Source: Candidatus Hydrogenedentota bacterium (GTDB taxonomy: Bacteria > Hydrogenedentota > Hydrogenedentia > Hydrogenedentales > JAEUWI01). From it: DNA of 11,198 nt. The notes beneath the pieces were generated by a model, which did no database searches, was not told where the DNA came from, and saw only the letters and a program-made list of their open reading frames with translations. The stretch lies in contig JAUIKJ010000058.1 in NCBI GenBank assembly GCA_030430835.1, positions 1-11,198 on the forward strand, written 5' to 3'. This document shows positions 1 through 5,902 of this stretch, one piece after another (within the stretch, counting starts at the first letter, position 1; every line of letters begins with the position of its first letter). Both the position numbers and the translations under genes were made by a program.

Positions 1-1631
1 TGAAGGCCCCGCGGCACATACCACTCGACGCGTGGGCGTACCGGGAAGGACTCGTGGAAGACCACGCCATGTACACGCTTCGCGACTGCGGCCAGCGACC
101 GCGGCTGGAAGAGAAAGACGTAGGGTTGCTCTTCGTGGAGGATACGGTCGAATTGCAGGTAGAGTTGCGTCCGCTCGTCGAGGTCGAAGCTCTGGCGGGC
201 GGCTTCGATAATCGCGTCCGCTTCCGCGTTCACGAAGCCGGGGTAGTTGGACCCCTTGTCCGCCTGAGACGAGTGGAAGAGCTGGTAGGGATCGGGGTCC
301 GCGTCCATGGACCAGCCCGCGGTCATCGCGTCAAACTCGCGCTTGTCGACGCGCTCGATCATCGTGGCCCATTCCTCGCGGCGGATGTTCATGGTGATAC
401 CCGCGCGGGCGAGTTCTTCCTGGTAGATGGTGGTAATGGTTTCCGCGTTGGTGTTGTTTGGGGTGATCAGAATGTCGAAGACGAATTCGACCCCGTCCTT
501 GTCGCGCGTGCCGTTGCTGTTCGTATCCGTCCAGCCGGCGGCCTCCAGCTTCGCGATGGCAGCTTCCGGGTCAAAGGGCCAAGGCTCGATGCTCTCGTCG
601 TTTTCCGGGGTGCCAGGCATGAAGGTACCGTGGATCACGCGACCGTGACCGTAGAGCATGGTTTCGAGCAGCAGCTCACGATCCATCAGCATCGCCAGGG
701 CCTGGCGCACTTCCTTGTCGGCGAACTGCGGCTTGCGCAGATTCCAGCCGATGTACCAGTACGCACCGCGGTAATAGGTGTACTTGTTGAATGCCGCGTT
801 GAATTTGTCGGTGTTGGCGCGCTGTTCCCAGTCTTCAGCGCGCAGGCCCGCCACGTCGAGGTCGCCCCGTGACAGCACCTGAAACTGTGCGCTGTCGTCG
901 GTGATGATCTTGAAGATGATCTTGTCGAAATAGACCGGGGTCTTGCCGGCGGCCTCACCCCAGTACTGCGCGTTGCGCGCGAGGGTCAGGTCGAGTCCGG
1001 TGTTCCAGCTCTCGAGCACGAAGCGGCCGGATCCCACCGGCTTGAGGTTGTTCGGGTGATCGTTGAAGTTACCCTCTTCGAAGATGTGCTTCGGCATGAC
1101 GTGCAGGTAGTTGCCCAACTGGACCAGGTGCAGGTAGTAAACGCGGTCCGCGGTGAAGCGGATGTTGTAGTCATCCAGCACCTCGCATTCGACGATGTCC
1201 GAGAAATAGTTTCGCAGGGCCGCGGCGTCGGTCGCGGGATCCATCAGTTTCTCGAAGGTGAACTTCACATCGTGCGCGGTCAGGGGGTGCCCGTCGGAGA
1301 AGGTGACACCTTCGCGCAGCTTGAAGCTGTAGACGAGGTGGTCCTCGGAGACTTCCCAGGACTCGGCGAGTCCCGGCTCCTGCTCGAGGGTTTCCGGGTT
1401 ACGTTCGAGCAGGGTGTCGTAGATATGGTTCATCACCAGCGAGCCGTATGCATCGCTGCTGGTGATCGGGTTCAGGTGCGGCATCTCGGCTGGGAGATGG
1501 TAGAGCAGCCAGTCGCCCTTGGCTGGGGATAGATCGGCCTCGGCACCGGTTTCCGCGGCGGCGTCCGGCGTGGGCGCGGTGAGCAGGGTTGCGAGCAGGA
1601 TGACGGCCGAAGTCCGCAGCAGGTGGAACAT
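1..1631 (-). CDS. ABC transporter solute-binding protein, peptide/nickel type (SBP_bac_5 family), 3' end cut by window edge
   Basis: 543 codons are readable from the ATG at 1631 down to the left edge with no stop, so the C-terminus is missing. The family is usually 500-600 residues, so probably only a few residues are lost. Residues 1-26 form a Sec-type signal peptide (LLRTSAVILLATLL core, AAA-E cleavage region) without a lipobox Cys, so a free periplasmic protein is expected. The mature part shows the family pattern: LNPITSSDAYGSLVMNHIYDTL (about 53-74, in two pieces), GLAESWEVS (87-95), the hallmark FKLREGVTFSDGHPLTAHDV (103-122), GSGRFVLESW (200-209), and a C-terminal lobe with VRQALAMLMDRE (308-319). 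DTNSNGTRDKDG (369-380) looks like a calcium-loop insertion, which is common in these proteins. Start choice: GGAGG at 1638-1642 lies 6 bases upstream of the ATG. The role inferred from the family is delivering oligopeptides or similar ligands to an inner-membrane ABC permease; the ligand cannot be told. Permease and ATPase genes, if linked, would lie beyond the left edge. Confidence 0.93.
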   Translation of the reverse strand, partial: MFHLLRTSAVILLATLLTAPTPDAAAETGAEADLSPAKGDWLLYHLPAEMPHLNPITSSDAYGSLVMNHIYDTLLERNPETLEQEPGLAESWEVSEDHLVYSFKLREGVTFSDGHPLTAHDVKFTFEKLMDPATDAAALRNYFSDIVECEVLDDYNIRFTADRVYYLHLVQLGNYLHVMPKHIFEEGNFNDHPNNLKPVGSGRFVLESWNTGLDLTLARNAQYWGEAAGKTPVYFDKIIFKIITDDSAQFQVLSRGDLDVAGLRAEDWEQRANTDKFNAAFNKYTYYRGAYWYIGWNLRKPQFADKEVRQALAMLMDRELLLETMLYGHGRVIHGTFMPGTPENDESIEPWPFDPEAAIAKLEAAGWTDTNSNGTRDKDGVEFVFDILITPNNTNAETITTIYQEELARAGITMNIRREEWATMIERVDKREFDAMTAGWSMDADPDPYQLFHSSQADKGSNYPGFVNAEADAIIEAARQSFDLDERTQLYLQFDRILHEEQPYVFLFQPRSLAAVAKRVHGVVFHESFPVRPRVEWYVPRGL

Positions 1632-1758
1632 GTGAAACCTCCAATGGCTGTGCGCAGGCGATGGTAGCACACGGAAGCAGGGCCGGGTAAGATCGGCATG
1701 GAGGGCCGGATCAGTCGGCAGCCAACTACCTCGGGCCACGGGAAACGGGAGAAGGGCG

Positions 1759-2618
1759 ATGGATTGGGAAGCGTTGCGCGGGACCTGGTCGGCGGCGGAT
1801 ATCCCCTGTGCCGCGACGCTACGCGCCGACAACCTGACGGACGCGGTGCGCGCCCAGGAAACGATTGGTGGCACGGTGTGGGTGCGCGGCGTGGAAGATG
1901 CGCTGGTGGGCGTGTGTGCGGTGGTGGAGAACCCGGCGGATCTGGCGCTTCGGGGGTGTATGTCCAGGCGCCAGTGCCGGGGCCGCAGTTTCGGGTTACG
2001 GGATTTCGAATCGGCCGTGACTTTCATGCGGTGGAGATTCTGCGTGAGGAGGTGGCCGCAGGCATGTACCGGGTGGTGATGACCCGGTCGGCCCCGTCGC
2101 AACTGGGCGGCGCGCATTATATGCAGATGCTGGACTACGCCCGGGCGGCGGCGCGGGTGATGCCACCGGCGGATGCACCCTTGGCCTTTAGCTTCATCCT
2201 GGCCCCCCAGGGGCCCGTCCTCACCTGGGCCGATGCGCATCCGGAAGTGAACCCGGGCGATGCACTGCTGCTGCGCCACGCCCTGGGAATCGATCTGCAA
2301 GCGGCGGCCGTGGAGGCCGGCACGCCTCCACGGCTGATGGCCACGCGCGATCTGGGCGTTGCGCTTGCCTATCTCCCGACGCATGGCGGCATCGTAACGG
2401 GGATCGATGCCATCGAACCGGTCCGTGCGATGCCAGGGGTGGTGGAGGTAACGATTTTCGCGCAACCCGGCGACACCTTGGGGCATGTGATCGATACGGC
2501 CTCCCGCAATGCGGGGGGCTATGTACTCGCGGTCGGCGCGACTGTCCGGATCGCCTTGGCCCGCGCGGCGGCTGCGCGAGACGCGATCGAGATTCACGTG
2601 GAGTCGGTGCAGCGCTGA
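1759..2618 (+). pseudogene. Degenerate ATP-grasp-like protein, frameshifted near 1952-1956
   Basis: The ATG at 1759 follows a purine-rich GGAGAAGG (1748-1755). That frame gives a protein-like start (MDWEALRGTWSAADIPCAAT, then GGTVWVRGVEDALVGVCAVVENPADLAL) but turns into arginine-rich nonsense after about 1950. The sense continues in another frame as VYVQAPVPGPQFRVTGFRIG, running on to the TGA at 2616-2618. Restoring one G in the five-G run at 1952-1956 joins both parts into about 287 residues. The joined product resembles ATP-grasp ligases: an xVPGPQFRVTGF strand where family members have 'PGxExxVxGF', a GDALLLRHALGIDL stretch like 'GDxxxxLVxxATGxDL', and a C-terminal PGVVEVTIF...GYVLAVGATVRIALARA typical of the last ATP-grasp subdomain. 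The pre-ATP-grasp domain is absent, Arg stands where the ATP-binding Lys is expected, and the metal-binding E-x-N motif is not clear, so activity is doubtful. It may be a true pseudogene or an intact divergent gene with a one-base sequencing error. Family assignment is from motif resemblance only. Confidence 0.55.
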
Positions 2619-2699
2619 GGCCTGCATGCTTGCAGCGGCACGCGCCCGCGTTCAAGAATACGGGTCCAACACCGCGCCAGACGCGCGAAGGAGAATACG

Positions 2700-3458
2700 A
2701 TGCGGTTGAAGGACAAGGTAGTCATCATCACCGGCGCAGGCATGGGCATGGGCCGTGCCGCAGCGGAGCGATTCGCGCGGGAAGGCGGGAGGATTGTGGT
2801 CTTCGATCTGAATGCGGAGGCGGCGGCGGAGACCGCGAAAGTCGTCGAAGCCGCCGGTGGCGGCGCGCTCGTGGTCACGGGCAACGTGGCCAAGGAAGCG
2901 GACGTGAAGCGTTGCGTCGAGGAAGCTGTTGCGCATTTCGGTAAGCTGGACGTGCTCTATGCGAACGCCGGTGTGCTCTGGAAAGACCGGGACAAATCGG
3001 TGACCGACACCACGGAAGAGAACTGGGATATCGTGCAGGCGATCAACCTGAAGGGCCCCTTCTTCCTGACCAAGTACGGCATCCCCGAGCTCAAGAAGAA
3101 CGGCGGCGGCTCGGTTATCCTCGTGGGATCCATCTCCGCGCTGGCCGGCTTCTCGCTTGCCCAGGATTCCTACACCTGCGCGAAGGGCGCGCTGATTTCG
3201 CTGACGAAGTCGCTCGCGGTGCAGTACGGCCCGGACGGTATACGCACGAACATCATCCACCCCGGCATGGTGGACACGCCGCTGCAGGCGCCCTACCTGA
3301 ACGACGACTCGAAGAAGGCGATCGCCAACGAGATTCCGATGCGCCGCCTCGGGCAGCCGGAAGACATCGCCAACGTGGCGCTCTTCCTCGCGTCGGATGA
3401 ATCACGCTGGATGAACGGTTCGGAACTCGTCATCGACGGCGGCTTCTCCGCGATGTAA
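2700..3458 (+). CDS. SDR-family NAD(P)-dependent oxidoreductase
   Basis: 252 residues, the normal size for a classical short-chain dehydrogenase/reductase. The Rossmann glycine motif TGAGMGMG is at 11-18. Asp36 (VVFDLN) at the end of the second strand favours NAD(H) over NADP(H). YANAG is at 87-91, and the catalytic set is Asn116, Ser144, Tyr158 and Lys162 (YTCAK). HPGMVDTPL (187-195) is the usual loop after the sixth strand, and the protein ends with the classic DGGFSAM. An AAGGAG at 2688-2693 sits 6 bases before the ATG, fixing the start. The protein should be cytosolic and reduce or oxidise a carbonyl/hydroxyl substrate. Relatives include 3-oxoacyl-ACP reductase-like, glucose 1-dehydrogenase-like and cyclohexanol-type dehydrogenases, and the sequence does not allow a substrate call. 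It lies 81 bases after the ATP-grasp-like gene in the same direction and could share its transcript. A strong hairpin follows the stop. Confidence 0.95.
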   Translation: MRLKDKVVIITGAGMGMGRAAAERFAREGGRIVVFDLNAEAAAETAKVVEAAGGGALVVTGNVAKEADVKRCVEEAVAHFGKLDVLYANAGVLWKDRDKSVTDTTEENWDIVQAINLKGPFFLTKYGIPELKKNGGGSVILVGSISALAGFSLAQDSYTCAKGALISLTKSLAVQYGPDGIRTNIIHPGMVDTPLQAPYLNDDSKKAIANEIPMRRLGQPEDIANVALFLASDESRWMNGSELVIDGGFSAM

Positions 3459-3465
3459 ATGAAAA

Positions 3466-3500
3466 CGGCGCCGGTTCGCGTAGTACGCGGACCGGCGCCG
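3466..3500. terminator. Strong intrinsic hairpin between convergent genes; U-tract only on the minus-strand side
   Basis: The arms 3466-3480 and 3486-3500 pair over 15 bp (CGGCGCCGG with CCGGCGCCG, extended by TTCGCG with CGCGGA including one G-T wobble) around the loop TAGTA. It begins 7 bases after the SDR stop codon. On the plus strand it is followed by ACTTATGTC, a poor U-tract. On the minus strand it is followed by TTTTCATTTA, a better one. It could therefore end transcripts arriving from asd on the minus strand, and may also stop or stabilise the SDR transcript. Termination is inferred from structure only. Confidence 0.7.
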
Positions 3501-3592
3501 ACTTATGTCTTCGTTTCAGGCACGATCTAAATCATGCTGTAAGCGGTGTCTTCACCTACGCTTGCGCACACCGTATGCCAGATGCATGCCGT

Positions 3593-3713
3593 CCTGTCCC
3601 CCTTCGAAGGGGGATCAAGGGGGATGTAGACTCCCGCATAACCTCTGTTTCGTAGCCCATGCCGGCGCGTCACATCCCCCGCCCTTCGGGCACCCCCTTC
3701 GAAGGGGGACAGG
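3593..3713. repeat. Inverted pair of TTCGAA-core intergenic repeats
   Basis: 3593-3627 and 3672-3713 are copies of one element in opposite orientation. Each carries CCCCCTTCGAAGGGGGA next to an ACATCCCCC end (read on the minus strand for the first copy). The left copy starts CCTGTCCCCC and the right copy ends GGGGGACAGG, so the two can fold into a long imperfect stem around about 44 bases. The right copy also holds a small GCCCTTCGGGC palindrome at 3681-3691. A third copy lies at 7021-7053. The element has no coding capacity. It resembles non-autonomous palindromic (REP/MITE-like) elements, but no target-site duplication was recognised. Confidence 0.75.
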
Positions 3714-3724
3714 GAACAACGCGT

Positions 3725-3908
3725 TGTCATTGCGACCGCAGGGAGAAATCCTAGTCCTTCCGACCTCTCCCTCTGGTCGAGGTGACAGACAGGTCGAGGT
3801 GACAGACGGGGCGGGGTGACAAGGGAACGACCGAAGTGACAGGGTGCCTACTTTGTCATTTCGACCGCAGGGAGAAATCTTAGACCACTCCCTACGGCCG
3901 GGGTTACA
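3725..3908. repeat. Two direct copies of a TGTCATT...GGAGAAATC palindromic repeat
   Basis: 3724-3754 and 3853-3883 are identical except for two bases over 31 positions. Each copy is closed by an imperfect inverted arm: TGTCATTGCGACC (3725-3737) faces GGTCGAGGTGACA (3775-3787) with 10 of 13 positions complementary, and TGTCATTTCGACC (3854-3866) faces GGCCGGGGTTACA (3896-3908), which is more decayed. Elements of about 55-63 bases with such arms look like short mobile palindromes. Similar GACCGCAGGGAGAAATC strings are familiar to me from intergenic regions of unrelated environmental bacteria, but I cannot cite a family. Confidence 0.7.
3774..3843. repeat. Short tandem array of a 17-base unit derived from the palindrome arm
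   Basis: The unit GGTCGAGGTGACAGAC with one leading base occurs at 3774-3790 and 3791-3807, differing only at that first base. A degenerate third unit (GGGGCGGGGTGACAAGG, 3808-3824) follows, and a fourth at 3827-3843 (ACGACCGAAGTGACAGG). The unit is the right-hand arm of the neighbouring TGTCATT repeat, so the array probably grew by slippage or repeated arm copying. Confidence 0.65.
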
Positions 3909-3953
3909 AGCAATAATGCGGGTACGCCCAAGACTGTCTCCGCCGAAATGTCC

Positions 3954-4958
3954 CTACAGCAACTCCGCGATCTGAACCGCGTTCCAGGCCGCGCCTTTGA
4001 GCAGATTGTCCGAGACGATCCACATGTCCAGCGCGCTTGGGTGCGAGATGTCCTCGCGGATACGACCGACCCAGGTGTCGTGGTTGCCCGCAGCGTCCAG
4101 CGCGGTCGGGAAGACATCCTTTTCCGGATCATCCTTGATCACCACACCCGGCGCCTTTTCCAGCAGCGCGCGCGCTTCCGCGGCGGTGAGCTTGTTCTGG
4201 GTCTCAATGTTCACGGATTCGCTGTGGCCCGTGTGGACCGGTACCCGCACCGTGGTCGCGGTGACGCGAATGCTGGCGTCACCGATGATCTTCTTGGTCT
4301 CGTTGACCATCTTCAATTCTTCGGTGCTGTAGCCGTTGGATTCAAAGGCATTTTGGTGCGGAATCTGGGGGATGCAGTTGAAGGCGATCGGCACCGGGAA
4401 GATGGTGCACTTCGGCGGATCGCCGTCCAGCACCGATCGGGTCTGGGCATCCATCTCATTGAGTGCGGCGCTACCCGCGCCGGATACGGCCTGATAGGTC
4501 GACACGACCACACGCTGAATGCGCGCCGCATCGTGGATCGGTTTGAGCACCACGACCATCTGGATGGTCGAACAATTCGGATTGGCGATGATGCCCTTGT
4601 GATCCTGGATGGCGTCCGGGTTGACCTCCGGCACCACCAACGGGACCTCGGGATCCATGCGCCAGGCGCTCGAGTTGTCCACCACGACGCAGCCCGCGCG
4701 GGCGGCGTGCGGCGCATAGTGCTTGCTCGTGCCGCCGCCGGCACTGAAGAGTGCGATGTCGACTCCCTTGAAAGAGTCTTCACCCAGCACCTCGACTTCA
4801 AGGCTTTCGCCCTTGAAGGGCAGCTTGACGCCCTTGGATCGTTCCGAGGCCAGCAGCTTGATCGATGCGATCGGGAAGTCGCGCTCTTCAAGAACCTTCA
4901 GCATCTGGCGGCCCACCACGCCGGTGGCGCCTGCTACGGCAATGTGCTTGTCGCTCAT
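3954..4958 (-). CDS. asd: Aspartate-semialdehyde dehydrogenase
   Basis: 334 residues, the normal length. It reduces L-aspartyl-4-phosphate to L-aspartate-4-semialdehyde with NADPH in the cytosol, the branch point to lysine/diaminopimelate, homoserine, threonine and methionine. The nucleotide-binding loop GATGVVG is at 10-16, SAGGGTS at 72-78, DNSSAWRM at 94-101, the active-site NPNCST with the catalytic Cys129 at 126-131, and STYQAVSGAG at 153-162. The substrate-binding Arg238 and catalytic His245 fall in RVPVHTGHSE (238-247). Start choice: the ATG at 4958 opens directly with the MSDKHIAVAGATG strand and has AGGAG at 4963-4967, 4 bases upstream. A longer open frame continues to about 5312 but its extra translation is not Asd-like. 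It is 125 bases downstream of gmhB, with a probable promoter of its own in that gap, and faces the SDR gene tail to tail. Confidence 0.97.
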   Translation of the reverse strand: MSDKHIAVAGATGVVGRQMLKVLEERDFPIASIKLLASERSKGVKLPFKGESLEVEVLGEDSFKGVDIALFSAGGGTSKHYAPHAARAGCVVVDNSSAWRMDPEVPLVVPEVNPDAIQDHKGIIANPNCSTIQMVVVLKPIHDAARIQRVVVSTYQAVSGAGSAALNEMDAQTRSVLDGDPPKCTIFPVPIAFNCIPQIPHQNAFESNGYSTEELKMVNETKKIIGDASIRVTATTVRVPVHTGHSESVNIETQNKLTAAEARALLEKAPGVVIKDDPEKDVFPTALDAAGNHDTWVGRIREDISHPSALDMWIVSDNLLKGAAWNAVQIAELL

Positions 4959-5040
4959 AATTCTCCTGCTCCGGTTGTACCGGTACGTATGCGCACCGGT
5001 CCACGATTTTGGAGCCTTCGTGGATGGGGTGAAGGGGAGT

Positions 5041-5069
5041 AGTATAGCGAAAAATGCGCTTCGCTTGAA
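5041..5069 (-). promoter_or_regulatory. Putative promoter for asd
   Basis: On the minus strand TATACT (5041-5046) matches the sigma-70 -10 consensus at five of six positions. Seventeen bases upstream is TTCAAG (5064-5069), a weak -35 (three of six). Transcription would start near 5034 and leave a leader of about 75 bases before the asd ATG. The leader contains two ACCGGT palindromes (4979-5000 region) that could pair. Motif-based prediction only; the organism's sigma preferences are unknown. Confidence 0.4.
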
Positions 5070-5083
5070 AGTTTCGAAGGGCC

Positions 5084-5575
5084 TCAGGGGCTGAGAATCT
5101 GATCCACGGCGGCACGAAAGGCAGCTGAATTCGCCGGATCCAGCAGGATATTCCGCCCGCACCCGGCGGCGATGCCCGCCTCCACGTCGCGGGCCTTGTC
5201 GCCAATCATGGCGGAGTACGCCAGGTCGATCCCCAGCGCCGTCGCCGCGTCGAACACCATGCCCGGCAAGGGCTTGCGGCAGGTGCAGCCGTCCTCCGGG
5301 CCGTGGGGACAATAGCGGGTCGCGGCGAGTTCTATGTCCTGTTCCGCCAGAAGGTGCTCCATCCGCGCGGCGACCGCATGGTAGTCGTCGTGGGTGTAAT
5401 AGCCACGCCCAATGCCGGATTGGTTGGTGACGACAACGAGGAGATAGCCCGCGTCGCGCAGGCGTTTCAGGCCGTCCACCACGCCCGGCAACAGGACCAC
5501 GCCATCGGGGTGCGCCAGGTAGTTCCGGTCTTCGATCAGCGTGCCGTCGCGATCGAGGAAAACAGCGCAGATCAT
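5084..5575 (-). CDS. gmhB: D-glycero-D-manno-heptose 1,7-bisphosphate 7-phosphatase (HAD family)
   Basis: 163 residues from the ATG at 5575, somewhat shorter than the usual 175-190. It is expected to remove the 7-phosphate from heptose 1,7-bisphosphate in the cytosol on the way to ADP-heptose for LPS core. HAD motif I is DRDGT (8-12, nucleophile Asp8 and acid/base Asp10). Motif II is TNQSG (50-54). The CRKP of 99-102 supplies the motif III Lys101. Motif IV is GDKARD (125-130). The zinc-site set Cys89, His91, Cys97, Cys99 within CPHGPEDGCTCRKP is characteristic of GmhB and histidinol-phosphate phosphatase relatives. The nearby heptose kinase supports GmhB. The start is not certain: no good Shine-Dalgarno precedes the ATG at 5575. 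An in-frame GTG at 5593 would add six residues (VPRIRA) but falls at the edge of a palindromic repeat, and further upstream the frame reads through the repeat and is not HAD-like. Confidence 0.92.
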   Translation of the reverse strand: MICAVFLDRDGTLIEDRNYLAHPDGVVLLPGVVDGLKRLRDAGYLLVVVTNQSGIGRGYYTHDDYHAVAARMEHLLAEQDIELAATRYCPHGPEDGCTCRKPLPGMVFDAATALGIDLAYSAMIGDKARDVEAGIAAGCGRNILLDPANSAAFRAAVDQILSP

Positions 5576-5592
5576 CGCGCGAATCCGGGGCA

Positions 5593-5689
5593 CAACCCTT
5601 TCAGGGTTGCACTTGCGCACTCTTTGACCCAGGGTAGCCTCCCCTTGGTCGGCAACCCTGGGCTGACATACACAACCCCGTTGGGGTTG
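5593..5689. repeat. Three-hairpin palindromic element (REP/RAYT-type or MITE-like)
   Basis: Three consecutive stem-loops. 5593-5609 is CAACCCT-TTC-AGGGTTG. In 5628-5662 CCCAGGGTAGCC pairs with GGCAACCCTGGG, one mismatch in 12, around 11 bases. 5673-5689 is CAACCCC-GTT-GGGGTTG. The outer two hairpins are variants of one another, each preceded by CA, so the element has related ends and a distinct middle. Such compact multi-palindrome units are usually dispersed in many copies and can be mobilised by REP-associated tyrosine transposases. No transposase is visible here. Its right-to-left reading ends 18 bases from the gmhB ATG, so it forms most of any hldA-gmhB intergenic transcript. Confidence 0.75.
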
Positions 5690-5803
5690 AATACCGTCGC
5701 TATGAGCGCGTGCTTTTCTGGGGATGCGCTTGTACCTCGGTGTTGACATGTAGCGCCAACGAGACGCATGCGGCAAACGTGGAGTGCATGAGCTTGCTTA
5801 TGC

Positions 5804-5824
5804 CTCGCGGCGCCGCGCCGCGAG
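5804..5824. repeat. GC-rich 9-bp hairpin downstream of hldA
   Basis: CTCGCGGCG (5804-5812) pairs perfectly with CGCCGCGAG (5816-5824) around CCG. It lies about 80 bases beyond the hldA stop in the direction of transcription. No U-tract follows on the minus strand, so it is not a classical intrinsic terminator. It may stabilise the hldA 3' end or be another palindromic repeat. Confidence 0.5.
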
Positions 5825-5902
5825 ACGCGCACTTCATGTGCCCGCGTCGTCCATGTGACCATGGCGCCCACTGTTCCTATCGCCTTCCGGTCGCTAATAG
5901 CA

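Larger units (their letters stand above)
3459..3953. other. Gene-free convergent intergenic region, 495 bases, filled with repeats
   Basis: No convincing gene lies between the SDR stop and the asd stop, which converge here. Open frames through this stretch have arginine/proline-rich, unstructured translations that follow the repeats. Contents in order: a 15-bp hairpin (3466-3500), unremarkable sequence (3501-3592), an inverted pair of TTCGAA-core repeats (3593-3713), and two copies of a TGTCATT...GGAGAAATC repeat with tandem arm copies between (3725-3908). About 45 plain bases precede the asd stop codon. Composition drifts from the coding pattern, with G and C runs. Nothing here looks like a transposase, RNA gene or attachment site. 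Confidence 0.8.
5576..5902. other. Gene-free gap between hldA and gmhB, 327 bases
   Basis: No believable gene. The part near gmhB (5593-5689) is a three-hairpin repeat element; frames through it translate into the low-information peptides typical of repeats. The part near hldA (5700-5902) holds one GC-rich 9-bp hairpin (5804-5824) and otherwise featureless sequence. A TTGACA at 5743-5748 on the plus strand has no partner -10 and no gene to serve. The gap splits what would otherwise be a tight hldA-gmhB pair. Confidence 0.7.

Noticed and set aside
54..872. A 272-codon open frame on the plus strand at the left edge
   Set aside because: Antisense shadow of the peptide-binding protein, with no family resemblance.
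1632..1758. Divergent promoters between the peptide-binding protein and the ATP-grasp-like gene
   Set aside because: Candidates (TACCAT on the minus strand, TAAGAT at 1687-1692 on the plus strand) match the -10 at only four of six positions and lack credible -35 boxes.
3593..3908. CRISPR array
   Set aside because: Repeat spacing and orientation are irregular, the repeats are palindromic and differ in kind, and there are no uniform spacers or cas genes.
3948..5042. A 364-codon open frame on the plus strand, opposite asd
   Set aside because: Antisense shadow; asd on the minus strand has all catalytic motifs and a ribosome-binding site.
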